64,000 bases of DNA from an uncultured Lachnospiraceae bacterium (GCA_947591155.1 CANQDA010000006.1:52714-116713), one strand, 5' to 3'. Counted from the stretch's first letter, positions 29,682-39,639 are shown. Program-made: numbers and translations. The notes: generated by a model not told the origin, from the sequence alone.

Positions 29682-30760
29682 GTCTCCCAAGAAGCCGTTT
29701 CATAAGATTTTGTTTTGCGCTTTGATTTCGGCACTTCTTTAAGCCAATAAAGTTTTGACTTCGCGCGAGTAGCACCAACATAAGCGACACAAGTTTCTTC
29801 TGCATTACGCGTAGTCGCGCCGATCACAACAGCATTTTCACATTCAAGTCCTTTTGAAGAATGAATTGTTAAAATTTTGACAGTATCTGCTTCCATTTTT
29901 TTGCGCAAATCGCTATGAGACAATTCACTTTGTTTAAAAGAATCAAAAGGCACATTGTATCGTGTAAAAAGAGATTGAACGATTGCAACTTGAGAATTGT
30001 AACGACATAAAATGAACCAATCTTTGAAATCTTCTTGCTTTTGAATTTCTTTGATTATTCCTAAAAGAACAGAAGGAATATTATCATCTAACACAACAAT
30101 TCCATTTTTGTCTTTTACCTCACTTATAGACCTATCTAAATATGCACGGCCATTTACTTTGATTACACTTCGCGCAAAGTTTAAAATCGAAGGAGCATTC
30201 CTATAATTTCGAAAGAGATTGTAAATTTTTACATCTTTGCGTTTTGTGTATTCTAGAAATGTTTTTACACTGCCGCCGCTAAAGCCATAAATTGCTTGAT
30301 GAAAGTCACCAACATAAAGACGATTATGCGGATTTATCAAATCAAAAAAATCAAATTGTTCAATTGTACAATCTTGCGCCTCATCAACGAACAAATAGTC
30401 AACTTCTTCTACGCACCATGGATTTTCTTCAATTTTCTCAAAAAGTTCATCAAATTTTTCGTTCTCAAGAATTGAACTAATTTGTACCTTCCCGCGCGAA
30501 AGCAATCTTGCGCAATATCCATGAATTGTTCCAATGTACATTTCTCCGATTTTTCGCGCACCCAAACGCTCTTTCAACATTGACGCGGCTTGATTTGTGA
30601 AAGTGATAACTACAATTTTGTCAGGATTCGCGCCGTTGTCTATTAAATGTGCGATTCGCTGTGTAAGTGCTGTTGTTTTACCACTGGCTGCGCATGAATT
30701 AACAATTATAAACGGTTCTGTTGCATTTACGATTTCTTGTTGTTCTTTATTTAAGGTCAT
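29678..30760 (-). CDS. UvrD/PcrA-like superfamily 1 DNA helicase
   Basis: 360 residues, about half the size of UvrD, so a compact SF1 helicase. Q motif LNKEQQEIVN, Walker A NSCAASGKTT near residue 25, motif II YLFVDEAQDCT, motif III GDFHQAIYGFSG, motif IV YNLFRNYRN, and motifs V-VI ILTIHSSKGLE and AYVGATRAKSKLYW. A 3'-5' helicase for repair or replication restart is the family role. It is coupled to the GIY-YIG protein gene upstream (ATGA). No TAG codons. Confidence 0.93.
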   Translation of the reverse strand: MTLNKEQQEIVNATEPFIIVNSCAASGKTTALTQRIAHLIDNGANPDKIVVITFTNQAASMLKERLGARKIGEMYIGTIHGYCARLLSRGKVQISSILENEKFDELFEKIEENPWCVEEVDYLFVDEAQDCTIEQFDFFDLINPHNRLYVGDFHQAIYGFSGGSVKTFLEYTKRKDVKIYNLFRNYRNAPSILNFARSVIKVNGRAYLDRSISEVKDKNGIVVLDDNIPSVLLGIIKEIQKQEDFKDWFILCRYNSQVAIVQSLFTRYNVPFDSFKQSELSHSDLRKKMEADTVKILTIHSSKGLECENAVVIGATTRNAEETCVAYVGATRAKSKLYWLKEVPKSKRKTKSYETASWET

Positions 30761-31791
30761 TTCTTTTCGCTCCTTTGATTAAAACCGACTTTGGTTGTGT
30801 CGTAATAGTCAATCCAATACTATTCTCTTTCACTTAGAATTGATTGATCGACTTCTTCTATTATAGTAAACATGAAATTTTCAACTCCTTTGGATTTTAA
30901 AGCGCGTTGAAACACTGAATCAGCAACTCCTTCTAATCCAAAAGCAGATTTCACATGATTTTTCCATCTTGTGCCGATATCTACACTTTTGCCAATATAG
31001 GATTCACCTGTTGGTAGATATGTGATTTTGTAAATGCCAGTGATTCTTTTGTTTTGAGTGACGCGGCGAACCAGCTCAAGAACTGGTTTAGCCACATATG
31101 CGTCATATATAATTTTATCAATTTTTTCGCGGCATTTCAATTTTTCTTTGACGTCGCGCAGAAGTTGGATGTCTCTAATCTAGTCTTCGTCGAGACAGAT
31201 TTGATAAAAACGTTGCTGTTCTTCACTGTATTTTAATTCAAGAATTCGTTCATTTATGGATTGTTGAATCGCGCGGCAAGAAGTAATAGAAGCATTTATA
31301 TCGTTTAGTTTGTTTTGGCTTTCAGTGATTTCTGTTTCATATGTTTTTAGAATGTTTTCAAAGTTATCAATTGCCTTTTGTTCAAGCGCAGAATCAATTT
31401 CATCAATTTCACTTTTTCGCGCGAGTTCATAGTTTGAAATTGTCTAGTCCACTTCATTTTGTGCGTTTTGAATTGTGATAAGACATTTTTCTTTTTCTGA
31501 CTCCGCGCGTTTCATCAACTCATCAATTGTTTTTCGCGCGGCTTCATCCTAAATTCGATAAGATTCTTGGCGCTCATCATTTTCGCGCTTTAAACGTGCC
31601 AAATTGTCTTGATATTCTTGTTCAATTTTTTTTATCTCAATTTCATTTTGTTCTTTTAATTGCTAAATTTTTTCACTTAGAAATTTTGATTGTTTTTCGA
31701 TTTCTTTCTTTTCATATTTCTTTCTTTGGCATAATATAATTACCTAATCAATTGCAATAATTAAAAAAATAAATAATAAAATCCAATACAT
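30757..31791 (-). CDS. membrane-anchored coiled-coil protein with C-terminal GIY-YIG domain, six in-frame TAGs
   Basis: 344 residues assembled across six TAG codons (first at 31744-31746, last at 30820-30822). The N-terminus is one hydrophobic helix (MYWILLFIFLIIAID). About 180 residues of charged coiled coil follow, then a GIY-YIG domain (ITGIYKITYLPTGESYIGKS, RWKNHV). The architecture resembles DUF4041/T5orf172-type proteins rather than homing enzymes. Ends ATGA with the helicase gene. The role is unknown; a membrane-tethered nuclease could act on incoming rival DNA. Standard-code annotation would see only fragments. Confidence 0.82.
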
Positions 31792-31830
31792 TTTTATTTA
31801 TTTATATTCCTCCTTTTTATCTCTATGTCT

Positions 31831-31859
31831 ATTATATCACAAAAAGAGAAAAGAATCAA
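31831..31859 (-). promoter_or_regulatory. sigma70-type promoter
   Basis: TTGATT, 17-base spacer, TATAAT on the minus strand; its -35 box lies within the terminator hairpin of the preceding gene. Confidence 0.83.
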
Positions 31860-31880
31860 GTTTTACCTTGACTCTTTTCT
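31841..31880 (-). terminator. rho-independent terminator
   Basis: Fourteen-pair stem (one G-U) with loop GTAAAA, followed by CTTTTT in the minus-strand RNA, 4 bases after the stop of the TAG-rich 152-aa gene. Overlaps the next promoter. Confidence 0.8.
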
Positions 31881-31884
31881 TAGC

Positions 31885-32343
31885 TCACCTATCAATTACA
31901 TCCCATTTCTTCATTTCTTCAAGAAATCTAGGAATGTAAGAATTGCCGCCTTCGGACATATAATCTTTCTACTACAACTCTAAAGCGCCTTTTTCATAAA
32001 TTGTCAAAGTCTTATCATCCACATTTTTATAATAGATTTCCATAATTTTTTCTCTCAGCATATCTTTAGATGCCTCTGACAAAATGTGGATTTCATCTTT
32101 AATTGGTTGAATTTGCGCCTAAACTGTCTCTGTGATTTGTTTATCAAGAGATGCTTTGAGTTTTGCATTGTTTTCTTCTAAAATGGCGGGCAATGTAGAG
32201 TTTAAAACCTTTTTTATTTCTTCTTCGCGCTTGGTTTTAAACCATTTAAGTGGTCTACCCTAGCGCTAAGCAATTGCCGCGATTGCCCCCAAAACGGCAG
32301 AAATCAAGATTATGTAATCACATATCTGACTAAGAATACTCAT
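31885..32343 (-). CDS. phage protein with N-terminal membrane helix, five in-frame TAGs
   Basis: 152 residues, visible only when TAG is read, including a tandem TAG-TAG pair after GALEL. The N-terminus is hydrophobic (LISAVLGAIAAIA), the middle is a coiled-coil-like helix, and the C-terminus (KDYMSEGGNSYIPRFLEEMKKW) matches a motif common in small Firmicutes-phage membrane proteins. The first ATG overlaps the stop of the nuclease gene upstream. Possibly holin-related; not certain. Followed by a terminator. Confidence 0.75.
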
Positions 32344-32723
32344 TTTTTCCTCCCTCGGATTAGATAGTCATTGTGCCAACGATTTTTCACCAAAAATTTG
32401 TTGTTAACTATATCTGAAAAAGAACGGATATTGTTTAATTCCCAATAAGGAATACGAAAAAGTCTAATGTTGTTGGCAAGGCAATATGAGTTCTTACGAC
32501 GGTCATTTTCAAGCGCGTGTTTGAAGTCTTTTTGTGTCTAATGAAATTTTGTTACTTGCTGAAAATGTTGTTGTCCATCAACTTCAATGAGTATGTTTAA
32601 TGTTGGCAAATAAAAATCAAACCGAAAAAGCCCATGCTTCAAGTTTCCAAAAGTTTTTTCTCGCACAAAAGGAATTTTAGCTCTAGACAAAATTGTCGCT
32701 ATAAAGGTTTCGTAACTGCTCAT
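32340..32723 (-). CDS. Vsr/PD-(D/E)XK-like endonuclease
   Basis: 127 residues with one TAG at 32538-32540. The core FRFDFYLPTLNILIEVDGQQHF has the Asp ... Glu-x-Asp-Gly-x-x-His spacing of Vsr-like and related free-standing phage endonucleases (EDxHD-type). The C-terminus (NSYCLANNIRLFRIPYWE) is also typical. Such genes are often selfish homing enzymes outside introns. It is the first minus-strand gene from the divergent promoter region. Confidence 0.8.
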
Positions 32724-32756
32724 TTCTCGCCTCCTAATCTAAAGTAAATTAAGTGC

Positions 32757-32787
32757 ACTATAGCTACATCTTTTTGAAAATTTGCAA
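32757..32787 (-). promoter_or_regulatory. possible minus-strand promoter of the divergent pair
   Basis: TATAGT at 32757-32762 with TTGCAA 19 bases upstream. The TTGCAA is palindromic and is also the -35 box of the plus-strand promoter. Spacing is long, so tentative. Confidence 0.4.
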
Positions 32788-32810
32788 TGTGGCGGAATTT
32801 GTGCTATAAT
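32782..32810 (+). promoter_or_regulatory. promoter of the tail-fibre locus
   Basis: TTGCAA, 17-base spacer, TATAAT. Unlike the other promoters it lacks the TGTGR and ATATATAGAAAG flanks, and it is the only one seen for the 11-kb structural/lysis unit. Confidence 0.7.
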
Positions 32811-32889
32811 ATAAAGTGTAAACAAAAAGACTTATTTTTTATGCGCCTGCGTTTCTTTAAAGCGAGAAATGAATCAAGGAGGGAAATCT

Positions 32890-33429
32890 ATGATCATTCG
32901 AGGAATTACTCAAACTCAATTTTTCCATATACCTTTTTCTTGGTGCGACATAGACAAAATGTATTGCACCTATTCTCAAAACGGCCAAGTTGTACTTGAA
33001 AAGGACATCGAGTGCATGAGGTATGACGAAGAAAAAGATTGTGTATAGCTTGAATTGTCACAGTATGATACTTTGTCATTTTTAAAAGTCGGAATTCCAT
33101 CTGTTCCGCAAAAATCTTTGATTTATTTCCAAATCAGAGTTTTGTTAAACAATGGCGAAGCGTATGCTAGTGTTCCTGTATAGGACAGAGTATATGATGT
33201 ACTGAAAAACGGAATTATTGGTCCGGGTTACGCACCACATTGCGAAAACTATGACTACAAGTACAACGGCTCATTTGAATGCACCCCCACATTTGCCGAA
33301 AAACAAGTTGATTATTTCAATTTGGACTTTGTAGATGGACACCATCCGGGACGTCCTGGGCATAAGCCGCATCCTGTTTGTGATGATACTGTCATTTACG
33401 ACGGCGGCGGAGTAATAGGTTATCATTAA
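32890..33429 (+). CDS. hypothetical structural-locus protein, two in-frame TAGs
   Basis: 179 residues from an ATG behind GGAGG. Beta-rich, no membrane segment. Two TAGs (after DCV and PV). The C-terminus is rich in His, Gly and Pro (GHHPGRPGHKPHP). First gene of the plus-strand virion locus; similar N-terminal layouts occur in Firmicutes-phage baseplate or tail proteins, but no domain was recognised. Confidence 0.72.
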
Positions 33430-33441
33430 GCGGAGGCTCTA

Positions 33442-33810
33442 ATGGCGAAAAGAATTAAAACCATTTTTCAAGTGCGCCGCGCACTTAGCGAGGAATGGGA
33501 TCAAATTAACCCCATTCTTCGTGTAGGAGAGCCGGGTTTTGCAATTGATACCTAGATTTTAAAAATAGGTAATGGGGTGGCGAGATGGAAAGATTTGCCG
33601 GATTGCGGTTCTGTGGGTGTCGCAGGCTTTCTTTACGTTGCGCCGCGCAAAGCTGACTTTCCACTTGTCGGAGATGAGGGCATCATTTATCGCTCTCAGT
33701 CAGAACATGGTTTGTACCAATGGAATGAACAGAAACGTGAATATGAAGAACTTGTTTCGTTTTCTGTGACCGACATTGATTCTATAAATGGAGGCAACGC
33801 AAGTGGCTGA
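33442..33810 (+). CDS. tail-fibre protein with Mtd N-terminal-like domain, one TAG
   Basis: 122 residues. The N-terminus (FQVRRALSEEWDQINPILRVGEPGF then ILKIGNGVARWKDLP, split here by one TAG read as Gln) is the small beta domain found at the start of phage receptor-binding proteins such as the major tropism determinant. The consensus at the TAG position (TDT-x-LKIGDG) fits Gln, Lys or similar. Ends in a Gly/Asn-rich tail overlapping the next gene. Confidence 0.82.
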
Positions 33811-34777
33811 ATTAAAAACCAAAATTAAATTAAGAAATGATACCACAGAGAATTGGAATTCAAATTCTACCGTGGTATTGGATAAAGGCGAAATTGGTAT
33901 TGAGTATACCGTTGATGGCAAAGCCAAGATTAAAATTGGCGATGGCGCCAAACAGTGGTCGCAACTCGAATATCTTAATGCCGATTCCGAATCTGCAATT
34001 GCTACTTTGCAGCAACAGATTACCACACTAAATGGTGATGGTGCTGGCTCTGTGAAGAAGACCGCAGAAGAGCAGGCAACCGCCGCAATTAACAAATGGG
34101 CGCAAGAAACCAGCGAAAACGAAATTATTGACACTTTTAAGGAAATTGTTGATTATATCGGAACGCTTGGTGAAGCGTCTCAACTTTTGAGTGATATTTC
34201 TGGTCTTAAGATTGATGTTCAAGGACTTCAAACTTCGGTCGGCAACAAAGTCGATAAAAACAATGATGACCGACTGATGACTCAAGCAGAGGCTACAAAA
34301 CTTGAAGGTATTACTGCCGGCGCAGAGCCCAATTACATTTCAAGTGTTTCTGAGGAATTCACTGTTGAAGCTAAAAAGCTCTCTGTCAAGGCTATTGACA
34401 AAAGCAAGATTACTGGCTTGACTGAATAGCTTGGCTCTTATGCAACGACCGATTCTATGAATCAGGCCGTGGATGCCGCGAAGGAAGCGCTTCTGGGCGA
34501 AGAAAAGCCCGGCGTCAAGGAAGAGTATGAATCAAAAGACCCGACAATTTATGACATTGCCGAGAAATTGATGAATCTTGAGACACACGGCTCTGATATT
34601 AGCATTGCAACCGCAGAAAAAGCTGGTATTGTCAAGTCTGCGTCAGAAGAGAATACTGTGACCGTCGATGTCCAAGGTAAAATGACTCTGAACTCTCTTA
34701 ATGTGAACAAGTTGACGCAAACCGAGGGTGAGGAGCTTGTGCTTAATTGCGGCGGCGCAGGTGCCGCTGCTGAATAA
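33803..34777 (+). CDS. tail-fibre protein, Mtd N-like domain plus helical shaft, one TAG
   Basis: 324 residues from a GTG placed 8 bases after GGAGG, overlapping the previous gene. The N-terminus (KIKLRNDTTENWNSNSTVVL, KIKIGDGAKQWSQL) is the second copy of the Mtd-like domain. A long Ala/Glu/Lys helical region with fibre-type repeats follows. One TAG after GLTE is read. The C-terminus LVLNCGGAGA resembles that of the 415-codon gene downstream (ILVFNCGN), a shared terminal module. Confidence 0.82.
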
Positions 34778-34796
34778 AGTGAGTGAGGCTTAAACT

Positions 34797-36041
34797 ATGG
34801 AAAAAGAACTCAACACAAGAATACAACTAAAATATGATACTTATGAGAATTGGACTACAAATAATCCGACATTGAAAGCTGGTGAAATGGCAATTGCTAC
34901 AATTGCTGAATCGGCAGAAGGGGTACAGGGCACTCCTCCAATTGTCATAATCAAAGTCGGTGATGGTTCAACGGTATACACAGAATTGCCGTTTGTGAGT
35001 GGTTACGCCGCGGATGTATATGCCTGGGCAAAGGCCAAGAATAAACCGACTTATAGTGCTTCTGAAATTACGGGGCTTTCTGATACTTATGCGACTACTG
35101 AGAATGTAACGCAGGCAAAGAATGAAGCGGTTTCAACTGCCCAGTCTTACACTGATACACAGGTACAAGAAGCAACAAAAGCAGTTGAATCACTTCAATC
35201 GGCACTTTCTTCTACTTATATGCCACTTGCTGGCGGCACGTTTACCGGCGCGGTCACGCTTGCTTCTGATCCTTCAAGTGAACTTGAGGCGGCTACGAAG
35301 AAATATGTTGACGCTCAAATCGTTGCGCAAGTTTAGGCAGTTTTCAAGTTTAAAGGTACTGTTGACCATTATGCGGACCTGAACGAGAAAAATGACACCG
35401 CCGCGATTGGTGATGTTTGGCACGTTAAAGAAACCTCCAGTGAATATGTTTGGGCTGGAACGGGACTTGAAGGCGCAAATGAATGGCAAGAAATTGGTCA
35501 TTCTATTGACCTTTCGGCATATCCCAATTCTCAAGCAGTTGACAAGAAAATTTCTGATGCTTTAAAGCCTTATCTTGCTCTTGCGGGCGGCACGATGACT
35601 GGCGTGCTGGTTCTTTCGGGTGACCCGACAGAGGACAACCACGCCGCAACCAAGAAATACGTTGATGAAGCAAAAGCCGCAGTAAATGCTTCTCTTGCTG
35701 ACAAGCAAGACACTGTTGAATTTGATAGCGATTATAACTCTATCACCAACAAAGCCGCAACTGTTGCGACCGTGACGGGCGCGATTAGCGAACTAGAGTT
35801 TTCTGACAGTGCTGCTGCAAATCAGTTTGTAACCTCTGTTTCCGAAACTGCTGGTGTTGTGTCTGTTACACGGGCGCAGCCCACCACCGCTAATATTAAA
35901 GGTCTGACAGAAGCATTGGCCGCGAAAGTCGAATCTTCCGCTCTCGCTGCGATTGCGAAATCCGGTGAAGTCAAAGACCTCCAACAGACAGACGATACAA
36001 TTCTTGTTTTCAATTGCGGCAATTCAACGACAAACTTTTAA
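34797..36041 (+). CDS. tail-fibre protein with trimerisation-type repeats, one TAG
   Basis: 414 residues. Mtd-like N-domain (LKYDTYENWTTNNPTLKAGE, VIIKVGDGSTVYTELPF), then two copies of a fibre repeat, MPLAGGTFTGAVTLASDP...ATKKYVD and LALAGGTMTGVLVLSGDP...ATKKYVD, typical of trimeric tail fibres. One TAG follows IVAQV. It ends LVFNCGNSTTNF. No receptor-binding tip domain recognised. Confidence 0.87.
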
Positions 36042-36087
36042 TGTTTTTCTAATTGTCTCTTAACAATTCAAATATAGGAGAAAAAGA

Positions 36088-36519
36088 ATGGCAGAGAAAC
36101 AATTAAAGACAAGAATCCAGTTAAGATATGATACATCTGCTAACTGGATTGAAAACGACCCTGTTTTAAAAGCCGGTGAAGCTGCAATTTAGACAGATGA
36201 GTCTTAGGTTACAATCAAAATCGGCGATGGGGTTTCTACTTATACTGCTTTGCCATTCCTTAGTGGTAAAGCACAAGATGTCTACGCTTGGGCTAAAGCA
36301 GAAACTAAGCCCACCTATACCAAAAACGAAGTTGGTTTAGGACTTGTAGACAATACACCTGATGATCAGAAAAAAGTTCTTTCTGCAAAAACAGCTGAAA
36401 AACTTAATGCTTAGTTGACTTTTACTGGTGCGGCGGAAGCATCTTTTGATGGCAGCAAGCCGGTTGAAGTTGAAGTACCCCCTAAGGCTTCTGTTGCAGA
36501 AGACACTTTGTTTTTATAA
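36088..36519 (+). CDS. short tail-fibre protein with Mtd N-like domain, three TAGs
   Basis: 143 residues, assembled across three TAGs; two fall inside the N-domain (GEAAI-Q-TDES-Q-VTIKIGDG). Alignment with the paralogue just upstream (KAGEMAIATIAE ... IIKVGDG) shows both TAG positions are ordinary residues of the same domain. Ends PKASVAEDTLFL. An independent proof of recoding from paralogue comparison. Confidence 0.85.
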
Positions 36520-36531
36520 AGGAGATAAAAT

Positions 36532-37551
36532 ATGGCAGATATTAGTAAAATTAGCGTAGGTGGCGTTAGTTATACAATAAAAGATGCTACCGCGCGGTCA
36601 TTAATTTCTTCGCTTGGAACTCCTATGCATTTCATTGGCATGGCGACTGTTGCAGTGACGAATGCTTCAACAACTGACCCGGAGATTGAAGGATATACGT
36701 TTGGCGAAGCTGGTGTAAGCGCGAAGAAAGGTGACTTGATTACTTATGCGCAGAAAGAATTTATTTGGGATGGTGAACAGTGGGTTGAATTTGGTGATTT
36801 GTCCGCACTTGGCGCACTTGCGTACAAAGGTTCTGCAAGCGGTTCTTACACGCCGAAAGGTACAATTTCAGCGGTTACTGCTTCTGGTACAATTTCTGAG
36901 CCGACCTTTACTGGTAATGCGTTGATTTCTACTGGTTCTTGCACACCCGAAGGTTCAATTTCTGCAACTTTCAGTGGGTCTGAATTGACTTCTACCGGGT
37001 CTTGCACTCCTGCTGGTACAATTTCGTCAGCTGCGGCGACTTTAACTGGTAACTATACACCAGCTGGAACTGTTGCTGTTACGCCGACTACGACTTCGGT
37101 TGTGGCATCTGTAGCTGCGCCGACTGCTACTTCGTCTTTTTCAGGAACTGCGGTAACTCCGACTGGTTCTACAACTGCGATGAAAGCAGCATATGTTAGC
37201 GAATCTGAAACTCTTGAATTTTCAGCAGGTGACATTACAATCAATGCCATTACGCCTGGTGGCTCTGTTACGACAACGGTTGCAGAGCCCGAGGTCACTT
37301 CTGCGACTGTTGCAACTGGCGCGAGCGCAACATTCTCTGGTGAAGCGGTTGATTTGACCTTTAATGGTTCTCCAACTTCGGTTTCTGTAAGTGGAACACC
37401 CGCTGGAACTGTCTCTGGAAGTTTTACTGGTACGGCCACAGATGTGTCTGTGAGTGGAACACCCGCTGGAACTATTTCAGCTCCTACTTTCACTGGCGAC
37501 TCTGTAACTCCTACGTTTACCGGAACTCCAGAAACAGTTACTGTTTCTTAA
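36532..37551 (+). CDS. repetitive tail-fibre/adhesin-like protein
   Basis: 339 residues without any TAG, unlike its neighbours. The N-terminus MADISKISVGGVSYTIKD is a conserved adaptor found again at 37570 and 38354. The rest is Ser/Thr/Gly-rich with many 10-15-residue repeats such as GTPAGTISAPTFTG and STGSCTPEGSISATF, giving a beta-stranded fibre. Repeat number could change by recombination. Likely virion surface protein. Confidence 0.85.
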   Translation: MADISKISVGGVSYTIKDATARSLISSLGTPMHFIGMATVAVTNASTTDPEIEGYTFGEAGVSAKKGDLITYAQKEFIWDGEQWVEFGDLSALGALAYKGSASGSYTPKGTISAVTASGTISEPTFTGNALISTGSCTPEGSISATFSGSELTSTGSCTPAGTISSAAATLTGNYTPAGTVAVTPTTTSVVASVAAPTATSSFSGTAVTPTGSTTAMKAAYVSESETLEFSAGDITINAITPGGSVTTTVAEPEVTSATVATGASATFSGEAVDLTFNGSPTSVSVSGTPAGTVSGSFTGTATDVSVSGTPAGTISAPTFTGDSVTPTFTGTPETVTVS

Positions 37552-37569
37552 CACTAAAGGAGATAAAAT

Positions 37570-37845
37570 ATGGCAGATATAAGCACAGTCAAGATTGGCA
37601 CTACCTCTTATGATATTAAAGCCAAGAAAACGGTAGGCGCTTTATCTATTGGCGGAAAAAGTTTTGATGGATCTGCGGCAGTGTCGGTGACTTCTAGTGA
37701 TTTAGGAATCGAAACTTATACTGCCGGAGAAGGAATTTCAATTTTAGGAACAACAATCTCGGCTCCTGATATTGCAACAATTAAATCGAGATTGACATAG
37801 TTGGAAAGTGTTAGGAATTAGAACACTATTTCCTATCCTGTTTAA
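37570..37845 (+). CDS. small fibre-adaptor protein, two TAGs
   Basis: 91 residues. N-terminus MADISTVKIGTTSYDIKAKK plus a KSFDGSAAVSV block shared with the 405-aa gene downstream. Its end, read through two TAGs, is LTQLESVRNQNTISYPV, which aligns with LAALEKVRNANSIAYPV at the end of the 38354 gene. The alignment supports TAG as a sense codon and shows that the two genes share both ends. Confidence 0.83.
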
Positions 37846-37861
37846 AGGTGGTGAGTTTTAG

Positions 37862-38361
37862 ATGAGAGATAATAAGAAATTCCCTAACTGGACAACAAAT
37901 CTGCTGGGGCTCTTCCTTAGGGGGGGGGCGCGGAGAATATTAAATGTTCTCTAAGCAAATCCTCTAAAGACCTTGAAATTTCCGCGGCGAAAGCTGCACA
38001 TAAAACTTCCGCCGCGGAATCTCCTAGCTTTAATTTTGCTTTTATTCATCTACGGGGCGAAGCTGCATCACAAGGGATTAGCCTTTCATATAAGAATTTA
38101 AAGGGGTTCAAAGCCCCGTAGATGATTTACCCATTTAAGGGTATAAATGACCATGAGGGTGTAAAAGTTAAAGACAGCTACAATGACCAAATTGTTTTTG
38201 GCGCTGAAAATGGCAAAATGAATGAGCTTGGACATTTAACTTTTACAATTTCAAAATTTCCGCGCGAAATCAAATTTGAAAGGATTTTTAAGACCAAAAT
38301 GGCACACCTATTTGATTGTTCAAAACTCTTTAGCAAAGGTCAGGTGATTTTGTATGGCTAA
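37862..38361 (+). pseudogene. tail-locus gene interrupted at a G9 tract (phase-variable or frameshifted)
   Basis: The ATG frame (MRDNKKFPNWTTNLLGLFLRGG) enters a run of nine G (37920-37928) and stops 23 bases later. The frame reached by a -1 shift, or by one more G, is open for 430 bases to a TAA at 38359-38361, through one TAG, and encodes MIYPFKGINDHEGVKV and beyond. So the full protein (about 166 residues) needs 10 G, slippage, or is broken. An ATG at 38122 could also start the 79-aa C-terminal part alone, but it has no ribosome site. Three inverted repeats follow the G tract. Confidence 0.65.
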
Positions 38362-39571
38362 TGTTAAAAAGATAAAAATTGGAGAATCAGAATATGGAAT
38401 TGCTACTGCGAATAAGTTAACAGTGGGTAATAAGACCTTTGATGGTTCTTCTAGTGTTTCTATCGCGGCGGCAGATTTAGGTGCTATTACAAATGTAACA
38501 GCTAAAGGCGGCAGCAATATCAGCAATGTTGGAACTCCTACTGTGTAGGCCAGTACAAGTGGGACGACAACTACATTGACGTTTGACTTTTTGAAAGGGG
38601 AACAAGGAACTCAAGGAATTAATTTGTTATAGGGTTCTCGTGGTTTTTATTATCCCTGGAGCAACATAGGCGAAGCGCCAAGTTTAGGAAGTGATGGATT
38701 TTGGGAGAAGAAGTTACTTGATACTTGGCACGCTTATGCAAAAATTACATTAGATTTAGAGTTAACGACCTATACTCTATCATTTGATGCTCGTAAAGAT
38801 GGAACAAACAACTATGAAGTTCTTGAAATAAAAGATGACAGTTCGAATCAGACCGTTTTAACCACATCATATATCAACAGTAATACTTATAAACGATATG
38901 TAGCGTCTTTTACTGTTTCTAAAAATGACTACCCATCTGTTATATCTTTTATTACACGGCAAAAAGCTAATGCAATCTATATCAAAAAAGTCAAACTTGA
39001 AAAAGGAAGCGTGAACAACCCGGTGTGGACACCCGCACCCGCAGACAGCCCCGGCATTAAAGCAGTTGAATCCCCGTATTCGGAAACGACAACTAATTTG
39101 GCGACTTGGGGTACTCCCGGCAGAAGTGAAACTTGGGTTGTAACAAGTACAGCCAATCTAGTAGTTGGTGACGTAGCCTTAATAAAAGTGACCAACACAG
39201 ACAAAAATGGAACCTAGTTTATATTCAGCACTGTTACAAAAATAAACAGCTCGACCAACTTTACTGGTATCAGTGCAGGATTCCTTGATAAAGGGGAAAC
39301 AGGAATCCAAGGGCCTGCTGGGCCAAGCGGGCCCCAAGGCGTGAAAGGTGAAAAGGGTGAGACGGGCGCGAAAGGAGACACTGGTCCAAACACCGTATCC
39401 AGTAGCACATCTACGAACTTATCCGGCATATTGAAAGGAAATGGCTAGGCCGTAACAACCGCAGTTGCAGGTACAGATTACCTAACATCTGCGAACTTAA
39501 CGCCAATCGAAAATCGACTGGCGGCACTCGAGAAGGTACGCAACGCTAACTCAATTGCGTACCCCGTTTAA
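38354..39571 (+). CDS. tail-fibre protein with carbohydrate-binding-like and collagen-like parts, four TAGs
   Basis: 405 residues across TAGs at 38546, 38630, 39215 and 39446. Adaptor N-terminus (MANVKKIKIGESEYGI), then a beta-sandwich-like region (ITLDLELTTYTLSFDARKDG) of the type seen in carbohydrate-binding modules. A collagen-like Gly-x-y stretch follows (GIQGPAGPSGPQGVKGEKGE), then the shared terminus ALEKVRNANSIAYPV. Probable host-recognition fibre. Confidence 0.85.
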
Positions 39572-39577
39572 ATAAAG

Positions 39578-39621
39578 GGTGACGCGTCCGTTTTAAAAGT
39601 AGCCAAAACGAGCGCGTCACC
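39578..39621 (+). other. strong hairpin between tail-fibre genes
   Basis: Nine-pair stem GGTGACGCG/CGCGTCACC extended by CGTTTT/AAAACG; no T-run afterwards. Possible processing site or partial terminator. Confidence 0.6.
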
Positions 39622-39639
39622 TACTAAAGGAGGTTTCTT

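Noticed and set aside
33700..34134. 144-codon minus-strand frame
   Set aside because: Antisense to two confidently assigned tail-fibre genes.
37053..37493. 146-codon minus-strand frame
   Set aside because: Antisense shadow of the Ser/Thr/Gly-rich repeats of the fibre gene at 36532; low-complexity repeats keep the reverse frame open.
36850..37530. Direct repeats in the fibre gene as CRISPR or recombination sites
   Set aside because: They are in-frame protein repeats with codon-level variation.
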